The position numbers and the translations under genes were made by a program. From CAVTWS01 sp963738445 (GTDB lineage Bacteria; Actinomycetota; Acidimicrobiia; Acidimicrobiales; SHLQ01): DNA of 64,000 nt. The stretch spans positions 1-64,000 of the forward strand of contig CAVTWS010000012.1 in assembly GCA_963738445.1 (NCBI GenBank), written 5' to 3'. Positions 9,305-18,498 of the stretch are shown here, piece after piece; position 1 is the first letter of the stretch, and the number at the start of each line of letters is the position of its first letter. Below the pieces are notes generated by a model. That model was given only the letters and a program-made list of their open reading frames with translations. It was not told the DNA's origin and ran no database searches.

Positions 9305-9766
9305 ATGCCTGGCGACTGGACACCGGAGCCCTTCGAGGCCGACGACGGGACGATCCCATTCGCGCGGTTCGTCGACAATCTCTCCGACTTCAAGTTCGTC
9401 GCCGTCGACACCGCCATCGATCGGGTGCTCTCGGTCAGAGGGATCGACCTCGTCCGGACCGAGTGGCTGAAGGCGCTCGGTGAGGGACTCCACGAGTTCC
9501 GAGTGCGCCACGACGCCGACGAGGTTGCCCGCATGTTCGGAGGCGAGGTGCCCGACGTCGATGGCCGGCCCGAGAAGGTGCTGCTCCGGGTGTTCGTGCA
9601 CTTCTACGGGCAGAAGGTCGTCCTGCTCCTGGGCGGCTACGACAAGGGCGACGACCCGAAGGAGCGCCGACAGCAGCGAGAGATCGCTGAGGCGCGCCGG
9701 CTGCTCGGCCAGTTCAAGGAACGGCAACGTCGCGAGCGTCGGAAGAAGGGGCGCGGCCGTGGTTGA
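9305..9766 (+). CDS. HigB/Gp49-like toxin
   Basis: 153-residue RelE/HigB-superfamily protein of the phage Gp49-like type, whose members cleave mRNA on the ribosome. Supporting segments are ALGEGLHEFRVRHDADE, KVLLRVFVHFYGQKVVLLLGGYDKG and a basic tail (KERQRRERRKKGRGRG). The central RVFVHFYGQKVVLL strand pair followed by GYDKG matches the LRVFY...HGF-KK pattern of the family. The next gene encodes its XRE-type partner; the stop overlaps that gene's predicted promoter. Toxin-first order is typical of HigBA. Confidence 0.75.
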   Translation: MPGDWTPEPFEADDGTIPFARFVDNLSDFKFVAVDTAIDRVLSVRGIDLVRTEWLKALGEGLHEFRVRHDADEVARMFGGEVPDVDGRPEKVLLRVFVHFYGQKVVLLLGGYDKGDDPKERRQQREIAEARRLLGQFKERQRRERRKKGRGRG

Positions 9767-9791
9767 CGTCCTATGGGGAACTCCCCATACT
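9763..9791 (+). promoter_or_regulatory. Promoter with 18-bp palindromic operator
   Basis: TTGACG (9763-9768) and CATACT (9786-9791) are 17 bp apart, a good -35/-10 pair. The spacer holds a perfect palindrome, TATGGGGA-AC-TCCCCATA (9772-9789), overlapping the -10. It lies 23 bp upstream of the XRE gene (RBS GGAGGAG near 9797). This is the arrangement expected for autoregulation by the XRE protein and would drive the XRE-SIR2 pair independently of the toxin. Confidence 0.7.
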
Positions 9792-9811
9792 GGTGCGGAG
9801 GAGGTGTCCCC

Positions 9812-10117
9812 ATGGCCCGCAACTATCAGGACGTCACGGCCGCTCGCCGCGAGCGTCTGTCGCCCGATGCCAAGACGCACCGAGAGGTCTTCGAGCAGGC
9901 CTACGACATCGCCGTGCAGATCATCGAGCTGCGCGAGCGCCACGGCCTCACCCAGGCCGAGCTTGCCGAGCGTTGCGGCATTGATCAGGGCGACATCAGC
10001 CGCATCGAGCGCGGCTCGACGAGCCCCACGGCGCGGACCCTCCAGCGCATCGCCGAAGCTCTGGATGCGGACGTCCGATTGGTGGACCGCGCGTGTCATA
10101 GGAAGGCCCGCCAATGA
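9812..10117 (+). CDS. XRE-family antitoxin/regulator
   Basis: 101-residue helix-turn-helix protein starting MARNYQDVTAARRERL after a good RBS. The HTH is IIELRERHGLTQAELAERCG...DISRIERGSTSP (residues ~45-80), a classic Cro/CI fold. It is the likely antitoxin for the HigB-like protein and represses at the palindrome just upstream. The stop codon overlaps the start of the SIR2 gene (ATGA at 10114-10117), so the two are translationally coupled. It may therefore also regulate the SIR2 effector. Confidence 0.8.
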   Translation: MARNYQDVTAARRERLSPDAKTHREVFEQAYDIAVQIIELRERHGLTQAELAERCGIDQGDISRIERGSTSPTARTLQRIAEALDADVRLVDRACHRKARQ

Positions 10118-11959
10118 GTGACCGAGCTCCGCGCCCACTGGACGCGGAACTGCGCGCCGCGATGGCACTCCGCGCGAGACCGGGCGGGTACGCGGCGCTA
10201 TTGGGCGCCGGTGTGTCCCGATCCTCGGGCGTGCCAACTGCGTGGGAGGTCCTTGAGGAGCTTGTGCACCGGGCCGCCGCCGCTAGCGGGGAACTCGACG
10301 TCGGCGACCCGGCGGCGTGGTGGCAGGCTCGGACCGGAGCACCACCGACCTACCCCGAAGTCTTGGCCGAGGTCGCAGCGACTCAGGACGAACGGCGGGC
10401 GGTGCTCGCGGAGTTCTTCGAGCGGTCAGAGGACGATGCCGAGGACGGCGTCAAGGTGCCAACCGCTGGACATCGCGCTCTTGCACAGCTCGCGAAGGCG
10501 GGTCTGACGAGGATTTTCGTCACGACCAACTTCGACCTTCTGCTAGAGGAGGCCCTGCGCGACGAGAGCATGGAACCCGTCGTTCTCTCCACACCCGAAG
10601 CGATCGCCGGGATGGAACCGCTGCATGCGCAGCGCTGCGTGGTCATTCACGCTCACGGCGACTACCTGAACCCCGGCGTGCTCAACACTGAGGACGAGCT
10701 TGGCTCCTATCCGGAGCCGGTTGGTCGGCGCGTCGCTCAGGTCTTCGATGAGTACGGGCTCATGATCGTTGGGTGGTCTGCCTCGTGGGATCGAGCGCTT
10801 GGGGACCTGCTCCAGGCGGCGGGCCCGCCAAGGTACGCGTCTTGGTGGATCGAGCCCGCTGACCTGAATCCCGACCAGCTGCGCCTTCAGGTGGCTCGGT
10901 CGGCTGAGCACGTCAAGTCGACCGCCGACGCTGCTCTCGAACGCATTGCGGAGGCGGTTGTGGCTCTGGAGGACGTGGCGTCACGCTCGGAGCCGGTGGT
11001 CGCGGCAGCGGCGGTCGCGGCAGCAAAGCGCGAACTTGCTCGGCCCGCGCAGGCGATTCGGACCCACGACCGGCTGCGGGTGGAGATAGAGCGCCTTGCA
11101 CAGTGCGAGGCCGCGTCGACCGGCGAACTTCGACGGCGGATCGACCGAGCGTGTGCGCCGTATCGAGGGACTCGTGGCCGAGAGCGAAGTCGCACTTGCT
11201 CTAGTCGCCGCGCTCGCCTACTGGGGTGATCCCTCGACCGATCGATGGTGGTTCGGCTCGATCGAACGTCTCGGCCAGCGACTGCACGTCGGCGGCGACA
11301 CCATGCTCATCCACCTCACTCGCGCGCCGGCCGCCCTTGTCATGTACGCGGCCGGCGTTGCAGCCGCGGCTGCTGAGCGATGGGACGTCGTCGGGCGCCT
11401 TCTCACCGAGCCGAGAACCGAGACTCACACAGGTGGCGAGCTTCTCCCGGTTCCACTGGCGCTTCCGCCAGATGAGGTCGGCCTTCCGGGTGGCGCCGAG
11501 CAGATCAACCGGATTCTCTGGCCATTGTGCGTCGAACACCTCGGTCTCGACACGGCCTCGTTCGTCGACGGCTGGGAACGATTCGAGTACCTCCATCACC
11601 TCGTCTGGGCGGATGCATGCCTACGCGAGGTGAAGGGCGTGTTCGGTGGGTCGCTGGGGTGGGCGCCCTTCCTACGCGCGGAGGGTCTGGGAGCGCCGGA
11701 GAATCGGGCCTCCGTAGATCTCTGGTTCGAGGCAGCAGTCCTCGGCAGGGATCATCAGCTTGTCAGCGAAGCGTGGCTCCTGCCTCGCGGGAACGCCGAG
11801 AACGCACAGCTTGAGTTTCGGCGGGCGTTCACGGATTATGTGGACAAGGCGGATTGGGCTCTGCTGCCGCCGGGAGGGGGCATGCTCCCCTCAGGAAGGC
11901 ATTACCCCGGCCGATACGACGACGACCCCCACCCACGAGGAGCGGCAGGGGGTGCTTGA
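10114..11959 (+). CDS. SIR2-domain protein, probable anti-phage effector, frameshifted
   Basis: About 610 residues if one slip near 11145-11165 is corrected. The N-terminal SIR2 domain shows GAGVSRSSGVP (31-41), FVTTNFDLLLEEAL (135-148), VVIHAHGDY (176-184, candidate catalytic His) and LMIVGWSASWDRAL, as in bacterial SIR2 defence NADases. The C-terminal ~280 residues (IEGLVAESEVALALVAAL, DRWWFGSIERLG, WERFEYLHHLVWAD) match no domain I recognise and may be the sensor. It is coupled to the XRE gene. Known family members deplete NAD+ on phage infection; that role here is inferred. Confidence 0.7.
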
Positions 11960-11970
11960 CCTCCGGCCCC

Positions 11971-12472
11971 TCACATTCCGCTCGCGTCGGGGGCCACCTG
12001 ATCGATGAAATCCTCGACGATGTCGAGATCGGCGGGCGTCAGCCCTCGGTTGGCCTGAGGCCGAATTAGTAGGCCTCGTATCGGAGTGTTGTCCAGCCAC
12101 ACTTCGGCGTCGCTCGTGATCGCGTCGTCGTCGATCCAGACAAAGGCGCGGCGGTCCTTGTTGAGCACTGACTTCACGATCTCGAGCTTCCAGGGCCCGG
12201 ACGACGTCGCATGGGACGGTGGAACGCCAGCGAGACCTAGTCGGGGGAGGCCAATGCCGCGCTCCGATCTCGTTGGCCTGCTCTCCCCAGGTCGTCAGCC
12301 AACGAATGTCGGCGTTCAGCCGCCCGAGGCGGGCGCCCAGCTTGCGGGACAGCGTGAGGTCGAACCCACCCAATCGGACTCGGCGACCATCCCCGAAGCC
12401 GTGGCGCGAGGAAAGCGCGCTCACTACCCCGTCCACGTCGAGGAACACGATCACCTGATCGTCGGCGTTCAT
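11971..12472 (-). CDS. HAD-like hydrolase, frameshifted
   Basis: The N-terminus MNADDQVIVFLDVDGVVSAL contains the HAD nucleophile motif DVDGV. WLTTWGEQANEIGAR supplies the motif II threonine region. After a slip near 12250 (in a run of G), the frame continues with KSVLNKDRRAFVWIDDDAI (motif IV-like acidic DDD) and ADLDIVEDFI. Total ~167 residues, typical of small HAD phosphatases found in mobile elements. The substrate is unknown. It is convergent with the SIR2 gene. Confidence 0.65.
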
Positions 12473-12532
12473 CCGGTTCTGTGGTCATTCCTGGTTGGCC
12501 GACCTTGCCAGGGAACCATGGTCTCGGCTCGC

Positions 12533-13081
12533 CTACGGCCGTGGTCCGAGCCGAAGCCCGCCGTCGGGGAGGACCTCGATCTCGTGGCGCATGTGCGATT
12601 CAAAGGCTGACCGATAGTCCGGGTTGATCTCGTCGAGGAACGCGGCCCCAACGCGTGCCATTCCTACCGCCATGAACTCTGCGGGCCATCCGACCTTGTA
12701 GAGCCGATCTACGGACGCGTGGCCGACTCGGACGATCACGGCCTGCGCAAGCCAGTCATCGCTGACGCCGAAGGTAGCGTGAGCCTCTGGCCTCGCCTTC
12801 GTCCAACGATCCTGCGCGTCGTCTGGATCGGTCTCCCCGACGTACTCCCATGCCCGGACGTCGGTCGCGTGGGTCGTCGGCCGGTAGAAGAACTCGAGCA
12901 GCGTCCGGAATCGGATCATGAAGGACTCGACACGAGCGTTGTGGTCGGCCTGCGAGGCCGGTTCTCCATTGCTGAGGAGGTGAGCGACGTCGAGTAGCTG
13001 GGTTAGGTCGTAGCTGAGCTCGGCGGCCATCGGCCGCAGCGTGAACTGGTTGTGGCGGTGGTGTTCGCGATTCTTCGCCAT
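12533..13081 (-). CDS. Hypothetical protein
   Basis: 182-residue intact protein (MAKNREHHRHNQFTLRPMAA...). Mostly helical, with LLEFFYRPTTHATDVRAWEYV and FGVSDDWLAQAV, and no transmembrane segment. No family recognised. It lies in the accessory block of the element, divergent from the recombinase remnant on one side and upstream of the HAD gene on the other. Confidence 0.6.
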   Translation of the reverse strand: MAKNREHHRHNQFTLRPMAAELSYDLTQLLDVAHLLSNGEPASQADHNARVESFMIRFRTLLEFFYRPTTHATDVRAWEYVGETDPDDAQDRWTKARPEAHATFGVSDDWLAQAVIVRVGHASVDRLYKVGWPAEFMAVGMARVGAAFLDEINPDYRSAFESHMRHEIEVLPDGGLRLGPRP

Positions 13082-13201
13082 GCGACGAGCGTAGGCCGAC
13101 GGTCGCTGTTGGCAGCGTGGGGATTCGCGTCCGGTACCACGGGCTGTCGCCTACGTGACCTGGTATTCGCCCGTTCCGAGCTGTCGTGGGGTAACGGTCG
13201 A

Positions 13202-13553
13202 ACTCGCCCCTCCGACACACTCGTTAGTACACGTGCTCGGCCCGGCCTTCACATGGAGGCGGCCGTCGGTGTGGTAGTGGACGGAGACGTTGAGTTCCTG
13301 GTAGATGGATCGTCGGTCCTCGGGGTAGGCGTTCTCCAGAACGCCTACGATGCCTTTGAGCTGCTCGACGAGCGAGCGGATCTCCTCACCGGTCATGCGG
13401 CCGTCGCCGCGCTTGCGGCGCAGCTGGAGCTCGGCGGCCTTGCGTTCGAGCTTGGCGTCGACTCTTTGAGCTGCGGCAGGTGGCGAGCTCGCGTGCTCCT
13501 TCGGCCGGGTCGGGCCCGAACGTCGACTCGCGTGCGGCGCAGGTGGAGTCCGA
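13202..13553 (-). pseudogene. Serine recombinase C-terminal remnant, copy A
   Basis: Direct-repeat copy of the recombinase 3' end at 20083-20498. Bases 13202-13465 are nearly identical to 20083-20346, and both encode ERKAAELQLRRKRGDGRM...GRLHVKAGPS. About 90 bp present at 20340-20435 are missing here, so the fragment is degenerate. Homology to copy B ends on the left exactly at CCCCTCCGACAC (13207-13218): beyond it the tails are unrelated. It looks like a fossil of an earlier element of the same family within the present one. Confidence 0.8.
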
Positions 13554-13572
13554 CACGGAGACTGGGGGCGGG

Positions 13573-16500
13573 CTACGCGACGGCGGCGCGGTAGGCGACG
13601 AAGGTGTCGCCGGGGAGGGAGTGGTCGAGGCGCCAGGTGATCTGCATGGGGCGTTCGCCTTGATGGGTGACGTAGGCGGCGGTGCCGGCGCAGAAGTAGG
13701 GGGTGGTGCGCCCGGTCGGGAGGTTCTTGGTCGAGCGGACGAAGAGGGCGACGGTGCGGTCTCGGGACCGGTGGTTGATGTAGTCCTGCCCGCGCTGGCT
13801 GTCGGCCGCGGTGTTTGCTTGGGTCTCCCAGTGGAAGAGCTGGTCGCTGATGGCGTAGTCGAGGTACCTGGTAGTGGGGGAGTAGTCGCGGTCGGTCTTC
13901 TGGAGGGTGATGAACAGTAGGTCGGTCCGCGTGGGTTCGTGCCAGTACACGCCGGTCTGTAGGGGCAGCGGCGCGGTGACCGTGGATGCGGCGAACGCGG
14001 CGAGGATCTCCTCTCGGCTGTAGCTGGCGTGGACCTGGAGCGGGACGGGGCCGGCGACGTCGAGGGGTTGGTGGAGGTGGACGACCTGGTCCTCCAGTAG
14101 TGGGAGGAGTTCGAGGAGTTCCTGGCGGAGGGCCTGGTGACGCCAGAGTGCAGATGCCGCGGCCATCAGATCCGGGTACGTCCCCTTGCCCGGGTTGAGG
14201 ACCGTGAGGAGCAGACCTTCGAGCTGCCGCTGCTCGGCCGGGGTGACCCGGACGAGGTCGGGCGGGGCGGGCTGGCTGAGCACACCTCGGTAGGTGTCGA
14301 GCCGCGGTTGGTCGTCCACGTGGAGCAGGCGGCCGAGGCCGCGTCCGGCTTTGTCTTCGTCCGGGGCGGCGGGCGGTGTCGCGACTCCTGCGGCCCGGCG
14401 TAGTTCGGTCCATGTGCGGTTGTTGGTGTAGACGTCGTCGAGGTCGAGGCCCGTCTCGTGGAGAAACTCGCCCAGGCTGACGTCTCCCAGCTCCCGGAGC
14501 TCAGCCACTCGTTGGGGCCACCGGGTGGGGAGTGCCTCTTTGATGTTGTCGAGCACGATGCGGCGGGCGACCGGGTCGAGGTGGAGATGGCAGCCGGCGG
14601 GCAGGTAGGGGAAGTCCTGTTCGATGTCGGCTTCGAGCTCGCGGCGGGTTCGGCCGAGGAGTCGCCGATACCGCAGGTCGAAGCGGAACTCCTTGCGTTG
14701 GTGACCGACGAAGTCGAGCACCGTGAGCACGTCCTTGCCGGCGCTGTGTCGAAGCCCGCGCCCGAGCTGTTGCAGGAACACGGTGGCGCTCTCGGTTGGT
14801 CGCAACATCAGCACCACGTCGACTGCAGGGATGTCGACACCTTCGTTGAACAGATCGACGGTGAACAGGACCTGGGTACGGCCGTCGCGGAGGTCGTTGA
14901 GCGCGGCTTGCCGCTCGACGGCCGGCGTACGGGAGGTGACGGCTCTGGCCGCGATGCCGGCCCGGTTGAACTGCGGCCGCCATGAAGGTGGCGTGGTCGA
15001 TGCTGACGCAGAACCCGAGCGCCCGCATGTGCGTGGGCATCGCCGACCTTGTCGGTGACGGCGGCGATGACCTTGGCGGCCCAGAGGTCGTCGGCGGTGT
15101 AGAGGTTGGTCAGCTCGGCGGTGTCGTAGCCGGTGCCGCGCCGCCAGGTCACGTGGCGGAGGTCGGTGGCGTCGTGGATCCCGAAGTAGTGGAACGGTGC
15201 GAGCAGTCCCTGTTCGAGGGCGTCCCAGAGGCGCAGCTCGACGGCGATGCGATCGCCGAACCAGCGCAGCGACGTCGAGCCCGTCGGTGCGCTCGGGTGT
15301 GGCGGTCAGCCCCAGGAGGTGCTGGGGGCGGAGGTGGTCGAGCAGCGCGGTGTAGGTGTCGGCGGCGGCGTGGTGGAACTCGTCGACGATGACCACGTCG
15401 AACTGCGCCGGGTCGATGGCAGTCGACGTCGTTGGCGGCGAGCGACTGGATCGACGCGAAGACGTGCTCCCACCGCTCGGGTCGTTGCCCGTCGACCCAC
15501 AGCTCGCCGAAGGAGCCGTCGCGCAGCACATGGCGGAAGGTCGTGCGGCTCTGCTCGAGGATCTCCTTGCGGTGGGCGACGAACAGCAGCCGTGCTCGGT
15601 CGAGCTGGGTGCGCAGGTGCCGGTAGTCGAGCGCGGCGATGATCGTCTTGCCGGTGCCGGTGGCGGCGACAACCAGGTTGTGGGGGTGGCCCCGGTGACG
15701 CTCGACCTGGAGCCGTTCGAGGATCTGGCGCTGGAACGGGTAGCGGCTCGATGTCGAAGGGCGTGAGCGATGATGTCGTCGGTGCGCTCGAGGCGGCGGC
15801 CTCGGCGAACTGCGTCGGCGTCGAAGGGCTCGAAGTGCGGGGTCGGCCCAGTAGGTCGCGAAGGTCCGATCGAACGCGGCGATCAGCTCTGGGTTCAGGC
15901 GCTCGGAGGCCCGCACGTTCCACTCGAGGCCGGTGACCTGCGCGGAGTGGGTGAGGTTCGACGAGCCGATGTACACCGTCGAGAATCCGGTCGCCCGGTG
16001 GAACATCCACGCCTTGGCGTGGAGCCGGGTGGTGCGTCGTGTCGTAGCTGATCTTGATCTCGGCGCCGAGCTCGAGGAGCGCTTCGAGCGCCCGCTGCTC
16101 GGTGCTGCCGGTGTAGGTGGTGGTGATGACGCGCAGCGGCTTGCCCGGCCTCGACGTGGCGCCGGAGGTGGCGGAGCAGGTGGCGGATGCCCGTCCAGCG
16201 GATGAAGGCCAGGACCACATCGATCCGGTCGGCCGAGTCGATCTCCGCTTCGATCTCGTGCCCGACGGCGGGCTGCGCCGCGTGCGTTGGTCATCAGCAC
16301 CGTGTCGCGCAGCGGCGTGAGCGGCCGGCGGATCGGCAGCGGTTCGTCGGTTGGTGTGAGCTGTTCGACGGCTGCGAGCCGCTGAATCGGGTCCGAGAGC
16401 TGGCGCTCGGGGCCGAGAGACGCCGGTTGGACCTCGTTGATGGCGGCGAGCACCGCTCGGGTTAAGCGGAGCGCGACGTCGGGCCGGTTGTCGGCAGGGA

Positions 16501-16705
16501 TCGCCGCCAGCGCCGCGGTTGTCCAGCGGCCGAGCAGCTCGCCGATGCGATCCGGCAGCTCCGCCGACTCGACGGACCGGAGGTCGGCCCTGAGCCGCGC
16601 GGTCGCGATCTCGCTGATCCGGCGCCGGAGCAACTCGTCGATCAGCTGGTCGTAAAGGCCAGGCTCCAGGTCCGCCATCGCACCATGCTCGCGGATAGTT
16701 GTCAC
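13573..16705 (-). CDS. PLD-DEAD helicase with DUF3427, many frameshifts
   Basis: A ~1030-residue protein recognisable end to end. An N-terminal phospholipase-D-like domain has RLHAKAWMFHRATG and YIGSSNLTHSA. A superfamily-2 helicase follows with VVAATGTGKTIIAALD (Walker A), VIVDEFHHAAAD (DEFH box), LLGLTATPERTDGLD (motif III) and VFLQQLGRGLRH (motif VI). The C-terminal DUF3427-like region has EFLHETGLDLDDVY and ITLQKTDRDYSPTTRY. Slips occur near 16285, 16155, 16035, 15855, 15752, 15420, 15280, 15050 and 14985. Start is ATG 16705 or 16678. The nuclease-helicase architecture suggests DNA processing or defence; the exact role is unproven. Confidence 0.75.
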
Positions 16706-16727
16706 ACCATGTGGGCATCATCGGTGG

Positions 16728-17126
16728 ATGGCAGGTGTGTGGGTGTTGCTGGTCGAGCGGGGTCTGACCGAGGGTGCCGATGTGGGCCTGTTCTGGCACC
16801 GGGATGCGGCGGCCGAAGCGGCGCGCACCTACATGGGCTGGCGGTGGGCCGTTGGCCGCGAGGTCCCGGGCGATGTCGACGAGCTGATCGAGATCTACAA
16901 CGGGCTCCCCAGCATCGACGAGCACATCTTCCTGGCGATGGTTGAGGTGCAAGGCCACCAAGACTTCACCGGCGACGTCGACGACAGACCCCGATGCTTG
17001 GTCTGCGGCGAACCGGTCGAGCTTGCCGACGTCGACGATCCTGACAGCTGGGTGCACGCCGCCGACGCCAACGATTGGGCTGACCACACCGCGGAGGTTG
17101 ACCCCATGCCACAGGCGGAGATCTAG
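16728..17126 (+). CDS. Hypothetical protein with CxxC pair
   Basis: 132-residue intact acidic protein (MAGVWVLLVERGLTEGADVG...). It contains one CxxC (PRCLVCGEPVEL) that could bind metal, and an aromatic segment YMGWRWAVGREVPGDV. It is divergent from the helicase gene with ~20 bp between starts. No family recognised. It opens a run of small plus-strand genes reaching to 19.9 kb. Confidence 0.6.
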   Translation: MAGVWVLLVERGLTEGADVGLFWHRDAAAEAARTYMGWRWAVGREVPGDVDELIEIYNGLPSIDEHIFLAMVEVQGHQDFTGDVDDRPRCLVCGEPVELADVDDPDSWVHAADANDWADHTAEVDPMPQAEI

Positions 17127-17164
17127 CCCGATCGCTGTCACAGGGTGACGTCAGGATTGTGGGC

Positions 17165-17371
17165 ATGCGTGTGTTCGTGAGGTTCCAGGTACCGGTGCTC
17201 GTGGAGGTCGACCTCAACTCGGGGTCGGTCGTGTCGGTCGTCGTAGACGATGAGCGGGCCACCGGTATCGGCGAGGCGTTCACCGTCGATGGGGAACTGG
17301 GGGCGGACGAGCGTCGCCGAGCGATCGAAGTCGCTGAGATCACCGGGTGGCCGGCGTGGAGGTTCGGCTAG
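17165..17371 (+). CDS. Small hypothetical protein, paralogue 1
   Basis: 68-residue protein (MRVFVRFQVPVLVEVDL...ITGWPAWRFG). It is clearly related to the protein at 17651-17875: both open MR(V/T)F(V/L)R(F/Y), have a VEVDL strand, and end in an (I)xxW P(A/S)W motif. They are paralogues ~280 bp apart, probably produced by a local duplication. No function known. Confidence 0.6.
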   Translation: MRVFVRFQVPVLVEVDLNSGSVVSVVVDDERATGIGEAFTVDGELGADERRRAIEVAEITGWPAWRFG

Positions 17372-17416
17372 ATCCGGCTAGATCAAGCCAGGGGGCAGGC
17401 GGCGGCGACTCGTGCT

Positions 17417-17596
17417 CTACAGGGGCCCGACGTTCTCGATCGGTTCGACGTTGGTGTACGTCGCACGGAGGCCGTACTCGTTGATGAGGGAGCCCCAGGC
17501 GGCGTCGGCCGCCCACTCGGGGTCGTCGTAGGCGGGGTGCCCGGGCTCGGCGTTGAACGTGATCGTGAAGCGATAGCTGCTTGTGTCCTGCGGCAT
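17417..17596 (-). CDS. Small hypothetical protein
   Basis: 59-residue ORF (MPQDTSSYRFTITFNAEPGH...) with balanced composition and aromatic residues placed as in a folded protein (AWGSLINEYGLRATYT). Located between the two small plus-strand paralogues, in the opposite orientation. Not recognised. Confidence 0.5.
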   Translation of the reverse strand: MPQDTSSYRFTITFNAEPGHPAYDDPEWAADAAWGSLINEYGLRATYTNVEPIENVGPL

Positions 17597-17650
17597 AGCG
17601 GTGATGATCGCTCGAGGGATGATCGCGTGACCAGCGTTTGGGAGGATGCG

Positions 17651-17875
17651 ATGCGGACGTTTCTGAGGTATCGGGCCGACATCTGGGTCGAGGTGGACCT
17701 GGACGAGCTTGATGTCGTGGCTGTCATGGTGGACCAGGCGACGTTGGTGGATCCGGTGGAGGTCGTGGACGCGCGTGGCTCGACCGTCACCGTGCCAGGG
17801 CGCCCGGAGGAGGCTCGGCGCATCGCAGACGAGATCGACTGGCCGAGCTGGGATGTCGGCGTGCGCCCGGTCTGA
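17651..17875 (+). CDS. Small hypothetical protein, paralogue 2
   Basis: 74-residue protein (MRTFLRYRADIWVEVDLDEL...) preceded by a good RBS (GGGAGGATG). It shares fold-defining positions with the 17165-17371 protein, including the C-terminal IDWPSWDVG versus ITGWPAWRFG. It is followed 60 bp later by the DUF6933-like gene. No function known. Confidence 0.6.
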   Translation: MRTFLRYRADIWVEVDLDELDVVAVMVDQATLVDPVEVVDARGSTVTVPGRPEEARRIADEIDWPSWDVGVRPV

Positions 17876-17935
17876 TGCTCGGTCGGCCCGGCCGGAACGA
17901 GCGCCGCGAACGGTCGGTGTAGGAGGATTTCCGGC

Positions 17936-18436
17936 GTGTACACGATCCATGCGACCAACAAGCTGCTCGATCGTGTGAAGCGGCCGGTCGAGGCGCCTGT
18001 AGCGGAGCCGTCGACGCTGCTCGGGAACTGGTACGGCACGGCGCTGTTCTGGAAGCCACAGGTGGCGTTGCTGGTGAACGAGCGCACGCTCGTGCCGGTG
18101 CTGTTGCCGCTCGCCCCGGCTGGTCAGCTCGCCACGCGGGTCCCGGGCCAGGTGGGCCGGGTGCTGGAGGGGCTGGGCATGCCGATCGACTTCGTACTCC
18201 AGGAGGTCGCGGCCATGAGCGAGGCCACCTACGCCAAGACGGCGAGCCGCAGCACGATCGGGATGCTGAACGAGTTCAGCTTCCTCGCCGACGTGCACCG
18301 AGCGCATGGCGAGGCCGACGACCTCGTTGCCCTGTCGGTGCGCCTCGCGGGTACGCCGTGCGGGCCGCTGTACAGGAGCCACAGCTTCCCCGACCGCGAG
18401 CTGGCTGCCGTGGTCGCCGAGCGGTTCGGGACATGA
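17936..18436 (+). CDS. DUF6933-family protein, copy 1
   Basis: 166-residue protein from GTG 17936 (RBS TAGGAGGAT). It shows the family pattern: IHATNKLLDRV at the start, LGNWYGTALFWKPQVALLVNERTLVPVL in the middle, and AKTASRSTIGMLNEFSFL. It is closely related to the gene at 28343-28876, including ~110 bp of DNA around LGNWYGTALFW that is about 85% identical. The presence of a homologue in both the mobile element and the toxin-antitoxin array suggests shared cargo. Role unknown. Confidence 0.75.
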   Translation: MYTIHATNKLLDRVKRPVEAPVAEPSTLLGNWYGTALFWKPQVALLVNERTLVPVLLPLAPAGQLATRVPGQVGRVLEGLGMPIDFVLQEVAAMSEATYAKTASRSTIGMLNEFSFLADVHRAHGEADDLVALSVRLAGTPCGPLYRSHSFPDRELAAVVAERFGT

Positions 18437-18463
18437 CGCGGTCGGCCTGTCTCCAGTGGCTGC

Positions 18464-18492
18464 TTGCAGAATAGTTCCGATATCGGTAGTAT
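18464..18492 (+). promoter_or_regulatory. Predicted promoter with CCGATATCGG palindrome
   Basis: TTGCAG (18464-18469) and TAGTAT (18487-18492) are 17 bp apart, with the perfect palindrome CCGATATCGG (18477-18486) in the spacer. The downstream ATG (18499 or 18505) is only a few bases from the -10, so the transcript may be leaderless or nearly so. It is probably the autoregulated promoter of the HTH/NTase pair. Confidence 0.5.
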
Positions 18493-18498
18493 TATGAC

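Noticed and set aside
13151..14413. Long minus-strand Pro/Arg-rich frame over the helicase 3' region
   Set aside because: Only the part over 13202-13553 (recombinase remnant) is meaningful. The rest is the out-of-frame shadow of the helicase gene, as shown by its Arg/Pro-rich composition.
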